This document shows positions 43,968 through 52,955 of a stretch of DNA of 64,000 nt, in pieces. The stretch's first letter is position 1, and the number at the start of each line of letters is the position of its first letter. Both the position numbers and the translations under genes were made by a program. The notes under the pieces were generated by a model. It worked only from the letters and a program-made list of their open reading frames with translations. It made no database searches and was not told the DNA's origin. This DNA is from JANNSO01 sp964485395. GTDB taxonomy: Bacteria > Spirochaetota > Spirochaetia > Treponematales > UBA12059. The DNA lies in assembly GCA_964485395.1 (NCBI GenBank), contig CAZAJF010000019.1, forward strand, positions 1-64,000, given 5' to 3'.

Positions 43968-44831
43968 TTATTCATCTGCTGAATCTTCGGAATCAGGATC
44001 GTCGTCCTCTGAACTCTCAAGCTTGCCGTCGCCGTTTTTGTCTTTGCCGTAATCCGCGCTTAACTTGATGTTTTCCTTAAGAGCCTCGGAAAATGACCCT
44101 GGATTAGCGGCAAAGGCCGCTGGGTCGATACCGTCAAACCAGCGGTTCAGCCGGAATGCTATCATGACGTTGTTCACCGCCGTGTTTACGATATCCAAAC
44201 CGACGCTCGTATCTCCCGAGGGAGTAAGCTCGAACTCCGCATCAACATCGAAAGTATACGTAAATGGAACGGCTACTCCTCCAGCGGGCGTATACGAGCC
44301 GGCCAGATAGATGCTGTGGCCGTAGATGGGATCGGTTGAAGCTGCCAAAACGGCTCCGGCCTCGTCTTTTTCGCCATCCTCTGCCTTATCGATCTTGAAT
44401 TTTATTTGCGTATAGGTTCCTGCGGGCAGATCAGCCGCCGCCGGCTCCGGATCAATAGTCTCGGCGATAAGATCCACTAAATAGGGTCCTTTAAAATCAA
44501 AGGAGCTGTCAGTGTCGTCTTTTTGCTCAAGTTCCAATTCCTTGAGGACGAATTGAACCGTGGTCAAGCTTATCGTTCCGGCAGAAGTGCCCACAGGGTA
44601 TTCTACTGGTATTTCCAAGCTGCTTACCGCCCTGGAGGCGAGCGCCCGCGGATTCGCCAAAGATAAAGCATGTGAAGAAACCGGTACGGTTGCTGAAATC
44701 GCAAGCGTCGTCTGTCCCGGTAATGCGGCAGGAACAGTCGAAGGAGCTACCGCAGGGGTGCAGGATACTGCAAGCACGATACTCATAAATACGACTACCA
44801 ACATTACTGGATTATTTTTGTATTGTTTCAT
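43968..44831 (-). CDS. Lipoprotein with DUF4382-like domain and acidic EF-hand-like tail
   Basis: 287 residues, GGAGG before the ATG, signal peptide with lipobox LAVSC (Cys24). The core (about 70-235) alternates beta strands with LTTVQFVLKELEL and LPAGTYTQIKFKI, as in DUF4382 surface lipoproteins. The C-terminus DKNGDGKLESSEDDD resembles a Ca-binding EF-hand loop. Probably surface- or periplasm-exposed; function unknown. Monocistronic. Confidence 0.75.
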   Translation of the reverse strand: MKQYKNNPVMLVVVFMSIVLAVSCTPAVAPSTVPAALPGQTTLAISATVPVSSHALSLANPRALASRAVSSLEIPVEYPVGTSAGTISLTTVQFVLKELELEQKDDTDSSFDFKGPYLVDLIAETIDPEPAAADLPAGTYTQIKFKIDKAEDGEKDEAGAVLAASTDPIYGHSIYLAGSYTPAGGVAVPFTYTFDVDAEFELTPSGDTSVGLDIVNTAVNNVMIAFRLNRWFDGIDPAAFAANPGSFSEALKENIKLSADYGKDKNGDGKLESSEDDDPDSEDSADE

Positions 44832-45083
44832 TGGAAGCCTCCAAAACCACTACGGATTTGCATAGTAATATATGCTTATTTATATGTTACTGTTTTTTTC
44901 CAGCGTTTTCATGAAGAATCGTGCTATTTATATGATTTTTATTATATAGATATAAACATATTTAATAACAAGAAGTAGATTCCAAATACTCCTGAGGCCC
45001 CCGCATCAAAGGGATGCGCCTAGGGTAACCTCACGGTGTCCGAATCAAGAAAAGCGCTGTGTTTCCTCAAATATGTTTGACAC
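44832..45083. other. AT-rich intergenic region between the lipoprotein gene and tRNA-Leu
   Basis: No gene is supported. The left 150 bp are strongly AT-rich and should hold the lipoprotein promoter; a TATAAT occurs there on the minus strand but no well-spaced -35 was found. Around 44991-45029 a stem-loop is visible: CCTgAGGC..GCATC-AAAGG-GATGC..GCCTAGG. It has no U-tract on either strand. Confidence 0.4.
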
Positions 45084-45113
45084 TTGACAAAGCCGCGCGT
45101 TCCGAAGTATAAA
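45084..45113 (+). promoter_or_regulatory. Promoter of tRNA-Leu
   Basis: TTGACA (45084-45089), 18-bp spacer, TATAAA (45108-45113), 24 bp upstream of the mature tRNA 5' end. Confidence 0.75.
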
Positions 45114-45136
45114 ACACTCCGTTGATGAGTTTGCCT

Positions 45137-45218
45137 GCGGCGATGGTGGAATTGGCAGACACGCCAGCTTGAGGTGCTGGTGCCGAAAGGTATGGAAGTT
45201 CAAGTCTTCTTCGCCGCA
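45137..45218 (+). tRNA. tRNA-Leu (anticodon GAG)
   Basis: Acceptor GCGGCGA pairs with TCGCCGC; anticodon stem CCAGC/GCTGG encloses TTGAGGT (anticodon GAG, reads CUC/CUU); a short variable arm (TGCCGAAAGGTA) marks a class II tRNA; T-loop TTCAAGT. CCA is not encoded. Confidence 0.95.
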
Positions 45219-45223
45219 AAACT

Positions 45224-45256
45224 AAAACCCGACCGAAAGGTCGGGTTTTGTTTTTT
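45224..45256 (+). terminator. Rho-independent terminator of tRNA-Leu
   Basis: AAAACCCGACC-GAAA-GGTCGGGTTTT followed by GTTTTTT; a tetraloop hairpin immediately after the tRNA. Confidence 0.95.
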
Positions 45257-45387
45257 ATAGACGGGCAGCCGCACGGTGCAGGACTCGAATGCGGACATAT
45301 CAGCCCGTTTATGCTATCTTCGTAACTCCCGTCGACTACCGGGGAATCCCCAGCCGACGCTGACCATCAAGTTCTTGTGAGGCCCAT

Positions 45388-46710
45388 GTGGATGAGATTA
45401 TCTTAACTGAGGAGATGAAGGCGGTTATTGCCCTGCTAGAGGACCAAACCGAACGCTTTATCTGGATTTCCGGGCGCGCAGGCACAGGAAAATCGACCTT
45501 CCTCCAGTATCTCAAGGCTACGATCAAACCGAGGAACGTAGTCTACCTCGCTCCCACCGCCGTAGCCGCCCTTACCATCGGGGGGCAGACCATCCATAGT
45601 TTTTTCTGGCTCGATCCCAAAGAAAAGGCATATTTCGAAACCACGCTCGATGCCAATCGGGAAAGCCAGCTCTACCCCCGTCTGGCCATGGTCGAAACCA
45701 TCGTCATCGATGAGATTTCCATGGTTCGCGCGGACCTCGTGGACGAGATGGACCGGCGCATGCGCAGCGCGAAACGCCAGTCCGACCTGCCCTTCGGGGG
45801 CGTGCGCCTCGTGCTTTTCGGCGATGCCTACCAGCTGCCGCCGATAGAGCCCGAACCCTATACTCTCGCCGCCGAACGCTTCGCGAAACGCTATAAGAGC
45901 CCGTTCTTTTTTTCGTCGCAGGTTCTCCGCACAAAAGCCCGAAAAATCAAACATGTGGAATTTACGCGGGTATTCCGCCATAACGAGGCTGATTTCCTCG
46001 CCACCCTGGATCGCTGCCGCTCAGGCGAAGTATCCGAGGCCGATCTGGACCTGCTTCAGTCCCGCGTACTGCCCGAGGGCAAGAAACCGCCGGCCAGCCA
46101 TCTGGTCCTTTCGGCGAAAAAGGACGATGCGCTGCGCCTTAACCGCTATCGGATCGATGCCTTGCCGGGTACGGCACGGATCTATACCGCGGTTTCCACG
46201 GGACACTTCGCCAATACGCTGGACGACGAGGATCTCCCCGCGCCACGGGCCCTCGAGCTCAAGGTGGGAACCCGCGTCATGTTTACCGTCAATGATCCGG
46301 GGCGCCGGTGGGTCAATGGAGCTTTGGCTACGGTTTCGGGGCTCGAGGACGAGCGGGTAATCCTTCAGGACGAAGCGGGCGAGTTCTCCGCCCAGCCGTA
46401 CGTCTGGCGAAAGCTCCGCTTTACGATGCGCGGCGGACAACTCTCGGAGGAGGCCGGCGATGAATACCGGCAATATCCATTCGTTCTCGGTTGGGCCATC
46501 ACCATTCACCGCGCTCAAGGAAGAACCCTTGAAAAAGTTTTCGTGGACCTCTCCCAAGGAGCCTTTGCCGCCGGTCAGGCCTATGTCGCCATTTCGCGCG
46601 TAACCAGGCTTGAGGGGCTGCTTCTCCGCACCCGACCCCGTGCCCGCGACTTTTTCGTCAACGAGCGGGTCAGCGATTTCCTGGAGTACATCAAACCTGT
46701 TCGGGCTTAG
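45388..46710 (+). CDS. PIF1-like helicase (superfamily 1B)
   Basis: 440 residues starting at GTG after GAGG. Walker A GRAGTGKST near residues 29-37, TAVAALTIGGQTIHSFF (motif Ia/Ib region), Walker B VIDEISMV, LFGDAYQLPP (motif III), and the C-terminal AITIHRAQGRTLEKVFVD and YVAISRVTRLEGL. This is the compact bacterial PIF1/RecD-like 5'-3' DNA helicase type, for genome maintenance. Stand-alone gene between tRNA-Leu and the GGDEF gene. Confidence 0.92.
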   Translation: MDEIILTEEMKAVIALLEDQTERFIWISGRAGTGKSTFLQYLKATIKPRNVVYLAPTAVAALTIGGQTIHSFFWLDPKEKAYFETTLDANRESQLYPRLAMVETIVIDEISMVRADLVDEMDRRMRSAKRQSDLPFGGVRLVLFGDAYQLPPIEPEPYTLAAERFAKRYKSPFFFSSQVLRTKARKIKHVEFTRVFRHNEADFLATLDRCRSGEVSEADLDLLQSRVLPEGKKPPASHLVLSAKKDDALRLNRYRIDALPGTARIYTAVSTGHFANTLDDEDLPAPRALELKVGTRVMFTVNDPGRRWVNGALATVSGLEDERVILQDEAGEFSAQPYVWRKLRFTMRGGQLSEEAGDEYRQYPFVLGWAITIHRAQGRTLEKVFVDLSQGAFAAGQAYVAISRVTRLEGLLLRTRPRARDFFVNERVSDFLEYIKPVRA

Positions 46711-46745
46711 ACTGTATGCGAATCTTGGTTGATTTCTTCCGTGTT

Positions 46746-46774
46746 TTGCAAGATTCACCATATTATGGTATTAT
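46746..46774 (+). promoter_or_regulatory. Promoter of the TPR-GGDEF gene
   Basis: TTGCAA (46746-46751), 17-bp spacer, TATTAT (46769-46774). An ACCATA-T-TATGGT dyad overlaps the spacer. The start codon at 46792 leaves a short leader. Confidence 0.65.
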
Positions 46775-46791
46775 TCTTGCTTGGGGGAACT

Positions 46792-48534
46792 ATGCAAAAT
46801 TCTAAAAAAGTACCCAAAGAATCGCCGCATCTCCAAGACGAGCCGCATCTCCATGATGCGCCGCGTCCAGAGGACGTCTCCAGCGAGGATTCTTATTTTT
46901 ACGCCATGGGCAATGTGTCTGCCATTCCCTCTTTTGCCCAGGCTGCCCTCGAATTAGCTCAAGTATCCGGCGATAAAACGCTTGAATTATCGGCAACGAT
47001 GCTTTTAGGCATCTGGGCAGACCGCTTTTCGGATCATGAGCAGGCTATCGGATTGCTCACGCGAGCGACTCAAGGCGCAGAAATCGCCGGCAAGACCCTG
47101 TTGGCGGCGCGAGCGCGCTTTTTTCTGTCCGTCTCCCGCTCCCGCGAAACAGGCGGAGACCGGGTGCAGATCCCCGTCATGAAACAAATCCTCGAGAAGA
47201 ACGAGGACATATACACGGATCTGGACAAAGCCATTTTTTACAGTTCCCTTGCCGTGTCCTATTTTTATACCGATCAAACCGAGGCCGCCGCCCGGAATTA
47301 CTACACTGCCTTGAGTTTCGCCATCAAGGCGGACAATCCCTTTGTAATACTGACTGTCTTGAATAATCTCGGCTCCCTGCAAACCGACCTGGGCAATATG
47401 GAAGAAGCCCAGATGCTTTTCAGGCAGGCTCTGTCATATAAAAACGCCCCCGCCGGTTGCGCCGGCATCATGGGTATCGTCGCGGGCAATCTTTCCATCG
47501 TGCTTGAGCGGGCGGGCCTGTACAAAGAGGCTAAGGACGTAGCCGGCCAATGGATAGACAGGCTCGAGGAAATATCCGTGCATTCACGTGCTTTGGTGAA
47601 CCTCGCGATGGCCCAAGCCTGTGCCCGATTGGGCGAGTTTTCCGAAGCCACGCACCTGCTTGACGATTTGGAAGCCGCCGTTCCCTTGGCTGAATGTACC
47701 GATGCGGTAAGCAGGGCCCACCGCATCGCCCAGACCTTCCTGGTCAATGCGGTAATCGCCGATGGGCTTGGCAATGCAAGGCAGGCGCTCGAAGCCGCCG
47801 AGGCAGGGATTCAGTCCCTGACGGAGCACCTGGAGCCGGATTTGCTGGACAGGCTGCGCGAGCAGGCGGCCCAAAGCGCGGCCTCCCTCGGGGAGTGGGA
47901 GCGTGCCTATAACCATGCCTCGGCCTCCCTTGCCGAGAAGCGACGCAAGATCAGCGAATCGGCCCGGGGCATCTCCCTGACGCTCGGCATCAAGCACGAG
48001 GTGGAAAAAGCCTACCGCGAACGGGATCTGTGCCGGGAGCTCTCCTTGACCGATCCTCTCACCGGGCTGCTCAACCGGCGTTTCTTCGGCGACGCATCCA
48101 GTTCCATGCTTTCCCTGGCGCGGCGTGAGAGTATCCCAGTTTCCCTTGCCATGATCGATTTAGACCGCTTCAAGGCAGTCAACGATACCTACGGCCACGC
48201 CTTCGGCGATACGGTCTTGGTGGAGTTCGCCAAATCCATGAAAGCGAGCCTCAGGCAGGAAGACGTGCTTGTTCGCTACGGCGGCGAAGAATTCTGCATC
48301 ATCATGCCGGGAGCGGAGGCTCATGCCGTCAAGGTGCGGCTGGAAGCCGCGCTCGCCGGATTCAGCCGCATCGTATATCGCCAGGGAGATATTGAGATTA
48401 CGGGAATCACTTGGTCCGCCGGAGTCGATTGCTCTCCCGACGGCTCGGCCAACCTCGATACGCTCATACGCTCGGCGGATGGTGCCTTGTACAAAGCCAA
48501 GGAATCGGGACGCGCCCGGGTCGTCTTGGCATGA
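46792..48534 (+). CDS. TPR-repeat diguanylate cyclase (GGDEF)
   Basis: 580 residues. Residues 50-390 are tandem TPR-like helices; residues 415-578 a GGDEF domain with the catalytic GGEEF in RYGGEEF and the inhibitory RxxD site RQED five residues before it. It should make c-di-GMP with product inhibition. No signal peptide or TM: cytosolic, with the TPR array probably sensing a partner. I choose ATG 46792 after GGGGGAA; an in-frame earlier ATG at 46729 lies in the promoter. Overlaps the next gene by ATGA. Confidence 0.9.
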   Translation: MQNSKKVPKESPHLQDEPHLHDAPRPEDVSSEDSYFYAMGNVSAIPSFAQAALELAQVSGDKTLELSATMLLGIWADRFSDHEQAIGLLTRATQGAEIAGKTLLAARARFFLSVSRSRETGGDRVQIPVMKQILEKNEDIYTDLDKAIFYSSLAVSYFYTDQTEAAARNYYTALSFAIKADNPFVILTVLNNLGSLQTDLGNMEEAQMLFRQALSYKNAPAGCAGIMGIVAGNLSIVLERAGLYKEAKDVAGQWIDRLEEISVHSRALVNLAMAQACARLGEFSEATHLLDDLEAAVPLAECTDAVSRAHRIAQTFLVNAVIADGLGNARQALEAAEAGIQSLTEHLEPDLLDRLREQAAQSAASLGEWERAYNHASASLAEKRRKISESARGISLTLGIKHEVEKAYRERDLCRELSLTDPLTGLLNRRFFGDASSSMLSLARRESIPVSLAMIDLDRFKAVNDTYGHAFGDTVLVEFAKSMKASLRQEDVLVRYGGEEFCIIMPGAEAHAVKVRLEAALAGFSRIVYRQGDIEITGITWSAGVDCSPDGSANLDTLIRSADGALYKAKESGRARVVLA

Positions 48535-49226
48535 AGCGGTTTCTGTTTCGCCTCGCTCGCCTTAATTTCGGCCTGTTCCTCTATGCCCTCGGAATCGTGG
48601 GAACGCTGAACGCAAAAGTCGGCTATGCTCCCTGGGATGTCTTCCATGTAGGCCTGGCAAACGCCACAGGCATGAGCATCGGCGTGGCCTCGATAGTGAG
48701 CGGTGTTTTTTTCGTGGTTCTCGTGGCTATCCTCGGCGAAAAACTTGGGCTCGGTACCTTGCTCAATATGGTGCTGATCGGTGTTTTTATCGATATCCTC
48801 CTGAAGGTCGGGATTATTCCAAGCCCCGGTAATTATATAGTCGGTTTGGCGCAGTTGCTGGTTTCGCTGTTCGTAATCGCGTTCGCCTCTTTTTTTTATA
48901 TCGGCTCGGGTTTTGGGGCGGGTCCCCGGGACAGCCTCATGGTCGCGCTCAGGCGAAAGACGAAGCTGCCCGTAGGCGTGTGCCGCGGAGCCATCGAGCT
49001 AGTCGCCGTTCTGGCCGGTTGGCGCCTGGGCGGCATGGTGGGTGCCGGTACGGTTATTTGCGCGTTCGGAATAGGTTTCTGCATACAGCTCGTATTCAGG
49101 CTGCTGAAATTCGATCCCGCGAAGGTTACGCATGAGACGCTCGCGGCCACGTTCAGGCGCCTGTACGTCAAGCGCGCCGCCAAGATAATCGATGCGCGTC
49201 CCGAAATCGTCGAGGAAAAAACATGA
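48531..49226 (+). CDS. YczE/YitT-type membrane protein
   Basis: 231 residues, five or six TM segments, with AKVGYAPWDVFHVGLA and IGSGFGAGPRDSLMVAL, the repeated motifs of the YczE family. Function in the family is poorly known. Overlaps both neighbours by four bases. Confidence 0.85.
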   Translation: MKRFLFRLARLNFGLFLYALGIVGTLNAKVGYAPWDVFHVGLANATGMSIGVASIVSGVFFVVLVAILGEKLGLGTLLNMVLIGVFIDILLKVGIIPSPGNYIVGLAQLLVSLFVIAFASFFYIGSGFGAGPRDSLMVALRRKTKLPVGVCRGAIELVAVLAGWRLGGMVGAGTVICAFGIGFCIQLVFRLLKFDPAKVTHETLAATFRRLYVKRAAKIIDARPEIVEEKT

Positions 49227-50419
49227 ACGCGGCAAAGGCGAACCGGGTGGGCGTAAGCCTCGTATTCCTGATTCATGGATTGGTAACGGGGTTATGGTGT
49301 TCCCACATTCCGTGGATACAGGGGCGGCTTGCCGTCAATAACGGCCAGTTCTCCCTGGCGCTGCTCGCGGGTACGCTCGGCGCTTTTCCCGGCTTGTTTT
49401 TCTCGGGCGCCCTAACGCGGCGTTTTGGCAGCAGAACGCTCATCCTCGTTACCATGACGGCGTATTGCGTCGTCCTGCCGCTGCTTTTTTTTGCCCCAGG
49501 CATCGGCGCGCTGTCCGCCCTTTTGGCCGCGAACGGGTTGTTCCTGGGGTCCATGGACGTAAGCATGAACACTCGCGCCTCGTCCACGGAAAAAGCCTGC
49601 GGCAAGAGCATCATGTCCAACATCCACGCGTTCTGGAGCTTTGCCGGCCTCGTGGCGGCAGGTTTGGCCAAGGCGGCGTTCTCGCTCGGCCTGCCCACGA
49701 ACGTGTTCATCCTGGTTTCGGCGGCGTTGCTCCTCTGCCTTGGATTCTTTGCCGTAAGCCTCATGAAACCCCTGCCGGACGACAGTGTTGGAATTCGGCA
49801 AAAAAGTCCCGCAGGAGCAGTGGGCTCCAAGCAGAAAATATTCATGTTTCCCAAAGGGCCTCTCGTCGTCGTGGCCGCCATAACCACGCTGGCCTTCATC
49901 AGCGAAGGGGCAATCTACGACTGGGGTGCGCTGTTCCTGAATAAGGTACGCCGACTGGATGTCGGCACCGCGGCGCTCGGCTACGGAGGCTTTTCCTTCT
50001 TGATGGCCCTGGGGCGCGGCTTCGGCGATTCCGTTACGAGAAGGCTCGGGCAAAAGAAAACCGTAGCCTTAAGCAGCGTTTTTGCCGCTTGCAGCCTGGC
50101 TATGGCCGTGCTGATTCCAGTGCCCGCGCTCAGCCTCGCGTTCGTGGCCCTGACGGGCTTGGGCATGGCCAACATCGTTCCCATTCTTTTCAGCATCGCC
50201 GGAAAAAGCGCCGCGATGCCCGTGGGCATGGGCATTTCCTCCGTTTCCACCGTCGCCTACGCCGGCTTCATGATAGGCCCGCCGCTCATGGGATTCGTGG
50301 CGGACCGCGGAACGCTCGCACTGTCCATGGTGCTCATCCTCTCGCTCTCGATCGTCATCGCGGCAGCTTCGCTCTTACTGCTCAAGGACGATCAGTCCCA
50401 CCAGGTTCGTCCCACGTAA
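49223..50419 (+). CDS. MFS transporter
   Basis: 398 residues, twelve TM segments in two halves, with the MFS loop signature GALTRRFGSRT after TM2 and the equivalent GDSVTRRLGQKK in the second half. It resembles YbjJ-type MFS proteins; substrate unknown. Its 3' end overlaps the convergent PRTase-like gene by 28 bases. Confidence 0.88.
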   Translation: MNAAKANRVGVSLVFLIHGLVTGLWCSHIPWIQGRLAVNNGQFSLALLAGTLGAFPGLFFSGALTRRFGSRTLILVTMTAYCVVLPLLFFAPGIGALSALLAANGLFLGSMDVSMNTRASSTEKACGKSIMSNIHAFWSFAGLVAAGLAKAAFSLGLPTNVFILVSAALLLCLGFFAVSLMKPLPDDSVGIRQKSPAGAVGSKQKIFMFPKGPLVVVAAITTLAFISEGAIYDWGALFLNKVRRLDVGTAALGYGGFSFLMALGRGFGDSVTRRLGQKKTVALSSVFAACSLAMAVLIPVPALSLAFVALTGLGMANIVPILFSIAGKSAAMPVGMGISSVSTVAYAGFMIGPPLMGFVADRGTLALSMVLILSLSIVIAAASLLLLKDDQSHQVRPT

Positions 50420-51258
50420 TCCGGCCGGAAGCCTGAAGTGGCATGCCGGATTACCGCGCCCGAGCGTACTTCCGGCGCTATGAGGCGTATGCGTTCCGTG
50501 AGGATGGAAAGCGTGGTGCCCGACGCGGAGTCCTCGTCGAAGACGAGAAGGCTCGACCCTGAGCCGAAAGACCGGATGAATTCCTCGTCGCGGCCGGATA
50601 TGACGGGCGCCTTGTCCTGACGCTTGAACATGGAGAAGCGCAGGAACCACAGCCGGCAGCAGAGAATCTCGGCGAGCAAGACGCCCGCCATGATGGAACC
50701 GTGGGCGGCGCCGATGGCCAGTTTCGGGCGGCCGTGCTTCATGATGGATGTCACGAGGGACCGGACCTTGGCCGGCTCGGCGGCGCGCCACGTGTATTTG
50801 TCGCGGCGCGACGTGTACACGAAATTTTCCAGGCTCCCAGGCAGGCTTTTCCTGAAGACGTTCGCCTGTTCCCGGAATACCGGCGACAGGCGGTAGGCGG
50901 CCCGCGCCAGCGAGATGGAGGAGGCGTACAGTACCTCGGCGGCGTCGATCTCCGCCTTCGCGTACTCGATGCCCTTCGCTCCGGCCGCGTTCAGCTCAAA
51001 ATATTGCGTGGGGTGCAGCTCCAGCCCGAAATCCACGCAAATTCGGTAATTCAGCGCCACGTTGATTATGGCCGGGGCCGTTACGAAAAGTTCCTCGGCC
51101 ATCTTCCATGATGCGGGGTTTTTTTGGCCGTCAGGCCCGAAAGCCTGGATGCCTTCCACGAGATCAGCGCATCGGTCTATCGCCTCTCCGTAAGTCAGCT
51201 CAAAATCCATGAGCCCGGGCGCCTCGTCCCAGTCGCAGAACAGGTAGTCGTCAATCAT
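50392..51258 (-). CDS. Protein with C-terminal phosphoribosyltransferase-like domain
   Basis: 288 residues. The last third contains a PRPP-binding-like motif LLVFDEDSASGTTL (type I PRTase), preceded by IGAAHGSIMAGVLLAEIL. The N-terminal 160 residues are helical and unrecognised. Starts at ATG 51258, overlapping the Crp/Fnr gene by 8 bases, so they are coupled. Catalysis or a ligand-sensing role are both possible. Confidence 0.7.
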   Translation of the reverse strand: MIDDYLFCDWDEAPGLMDFELTYGEAIDRCADLVEGIQAFGPDGQKNPASWKMAEELFVTAPAIINVALNYRICVDFGLELHPTQYFELNAAGAKGIEYAKAEIDAAEVLYASSISLARAAYRLSPVFREQANVFRKSLPGSLENFVYTSRRDKYTWRAAEPAKVRSLVTSIMKHGRPKLAIGAAHGSIMAGVLLAEILCCRLWFLRFSMFKRQDKAPVISGRDEEFIRSFGSGSSLLVFDEDSASGTTLSILTERIRLIAPEVRSGAVIRHATSGFRPDYVGRTWWD

Positions 51259-51937
51259 GCGCCAACTCCGCCATGCGGGCGTGCGCCTTGCGCGCGTCGA
51301 CAAGCCTGACCATGCCGCGCTCCGTGGCTGCGATGCCTTTCTCGGCAAGGCTTTTGAGCAGGCGGTTCAGGTGGCGCTCCGTATGCCCCAGGTAATCCGC
51401 AAGGTCGTGCTTGGACAGGCAAGCGACACCGGTAGTCGAAGCATTCATTCGCAGCGATAGTGCCTTGAGCAAATTGTACTCGAGCGGGTACACCATGGCG
51501 GCGCTCATGCGCTCCGACGAGCGGAAGAGGCGCGACGCCAGGATCCCGGCCAGAGCTATGGCGAGCGCGGGGTCCGCGCGGATCATGGCGTCGACCGCGG
51601 CGGCGTCCGCCCATAGAGCGATTGTGTCCTCAACCGCCTCGACGCTGCAGATGGCGGGTGCGCCGTCCAGGAAGTATTCGAGGTCGCCCTGTGTCTCCCC
51701 CGTGCCGGAGAGGGCTATGAGGGTTTCCTGGCCGTTTTCAAGGCTTAGCCGAACTGCGGCGAGCCCGCCCGTCAGCACGAATATTCCGCCGACGGGTTTC
51801 CCCTGCGTTATGAGCCTGTCGTGCCTTTCGAAACGCCGTTCCTTCAACTGCGTGCGCGCGCTTGCCGCCGCTGTAAAAAAAAGCTCCAGTATGCTGCTGT
51901 TCACATTCGCTCCGGATCGGGACATTTGTCCTGTCAT
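51251..51937 (-). CDS. Crp/Fnr family transcriptional regulator
   Basis: 228 residues: a cyclic-nucleotide-binding-like beta roll (about 25-140) and a Crp-type HTH (about 160-215; LSKHDLADYLGHTERHLNRLL). No Fnr-type Cys cluster. The roll lacks an obvious full cAMP-binding cassette (only GETQGDLEYFL), so the ligand is uncertain. GGACA-AA-TGTCC near 51923-51934 could be an operator. A later ATG at 51925 is possible. Confidence 0.85.
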   Translation of the reverse strand: MTGQMSRSGANVNSSILELFFTAAASARTQLKERRFERHDRLITQGKPVGGIFVLTGGLAAVRLSLENGQETLIALSGTGETQGDLEYFLDGAPAICSVEAVEDTIALWADAAAVDAMIRADPALAIALAGILASRLFRSSERMSAAMVYPLEYNLLKALSLRMNASTTGVACLSKHDLADYLGHTERHLNRLLKSLAEKGIAATERGMVRLVDARKAHARMAELAHD

Positions 51938-52021
51938 CAAGTATAGGCACGCGCTACATTAAATACAGGATGCGCCGCAGTTAGCGCCGTAGCATGCGCA
52001 CCTTCAATATAGGAGACATCG

Positions 52022-52480
52022 GTGATACTTTATTCAATGCTTGCGTTCATGATCGGAATCCTCATTACCGTGCATATGGGCATGAACGCCCAGTTCGGGG
52101 TTCTGCTCGGCAGCACGCGCCTGGGAAACATTATATTCTGGGGCGCTGGCCTTGCGGCGGCGTTTTTTATTTCGCTGCCGTCCCAGGACTTTACCTTGCT
52201 TCGCAAAGTGCCGCAGATTCCCCCGTGGCTTTTTTTCGCCGGAGCCCTTGGCTCGGCCATAGCCGTGTTCACCGGATTGTCCATCCCCAGAATCGGCGCG
52301 GTCAACCTGACCATGCTGCTGTTTTTGGGCCAACTCGCGGCCTCGTCGATCCTGTCCGCCAACGGTTGGCTGGGATCGGCCCGATCTCCGCTAAGCGCCT
52401 GGAAACTCGCGGGAATCGCGGTGGCGCTTTTGGGCACCGCGATGACTCTATACGGCGACAGGCTGTTCTCAAAGAGTTAG
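52022..52480 (+). CDS. DUF606/YdcZ-family small membrane transporter
   Basis: 152 residues, five TM segments, start GTG after AGGAGA. The internal GLSIPRIGAVNLTMLLFLGQ is characteristic of the DMT-type DUF606 family. Substrate unknown. Ends overlapping the convergent SMR-like gene by four bases. Confidence 0.85.
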   Translation: MILYSMLAFMIGILITVHMGMNAQFGVLLGSTRLGNIIFWGAGLAAAFFISLPSQDFTLLRKVPQIPPWLFFAGALGSAIAVFTGLSIPRIGAVNLTMLLFLGQLAASSILSANGWLGSARSPLSAWKLAGIAVALLGTAMTLYGDRLFSKS

Positions 52481-52818
52481 CGGCTGGAGACGAACACGCC
52501 GGCGCAGATCAGAACCACCCCGATTATCTTGCCTGCGGTTATCCGCTCGTTCAGGAACAGCGCCGAGGCCAGGATGATGGCCACGTACGATATGCTGGAA
52601 AACGGATAGGCTTTGCTCAAAGGCACCAGCTTGAGCACGTTGAGCCAGAACATGAAGCTGGCGACGTAGGCGCATATGCCGATGAGCAGGAAATAGTTCG
52701 TGAAGATGTTCTTGAGCGTAACGGCGCCGTTCATCGTTATGCCTTTTTTCATGAGTACCTGGCCGAGCACGGTGCAGGTTACGGTGCAGAGCAAAAAAAG
52801 CAGTCCTTTGGGCGTCAT
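52477..52818 (-). CDS. Small multidrug resistance/EamA-type membrane protein
   Basis: 113 residues, four TM segments, with KLVPLSKAYPFSSISYVAI and LFLNERITAGKIIGVVLI, typical of SMR/ArnE-like half-size DMT proteins. Likely works as a dimer. Single gene, convergent with the DUF606 gene. Confidence 0.85.
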   Translation of the reverse strand: MTPKGLLFLLCTVTCTVLGQVLMKKGITMNGAVTLKNIFTNYFLLIGICAYVASFMFWLNVLKLVPLSKAYPFSSISYVAIILASALFLNERITAGKIIGVVLICAGVFVSSR

Positions 52819-52955
52819 TGCGCTTCCTTGCGGTCGGGTTTTGTTTACGCCTGCGAGTATACGCCATTATGGGGGAAAATGAAAGTATTCCGGTTGCGCG
52901 GCGAAAACCCGTGCTACAATGGCGCGGAACGTTCCCGACGTCCCTGGAGGCTTGC

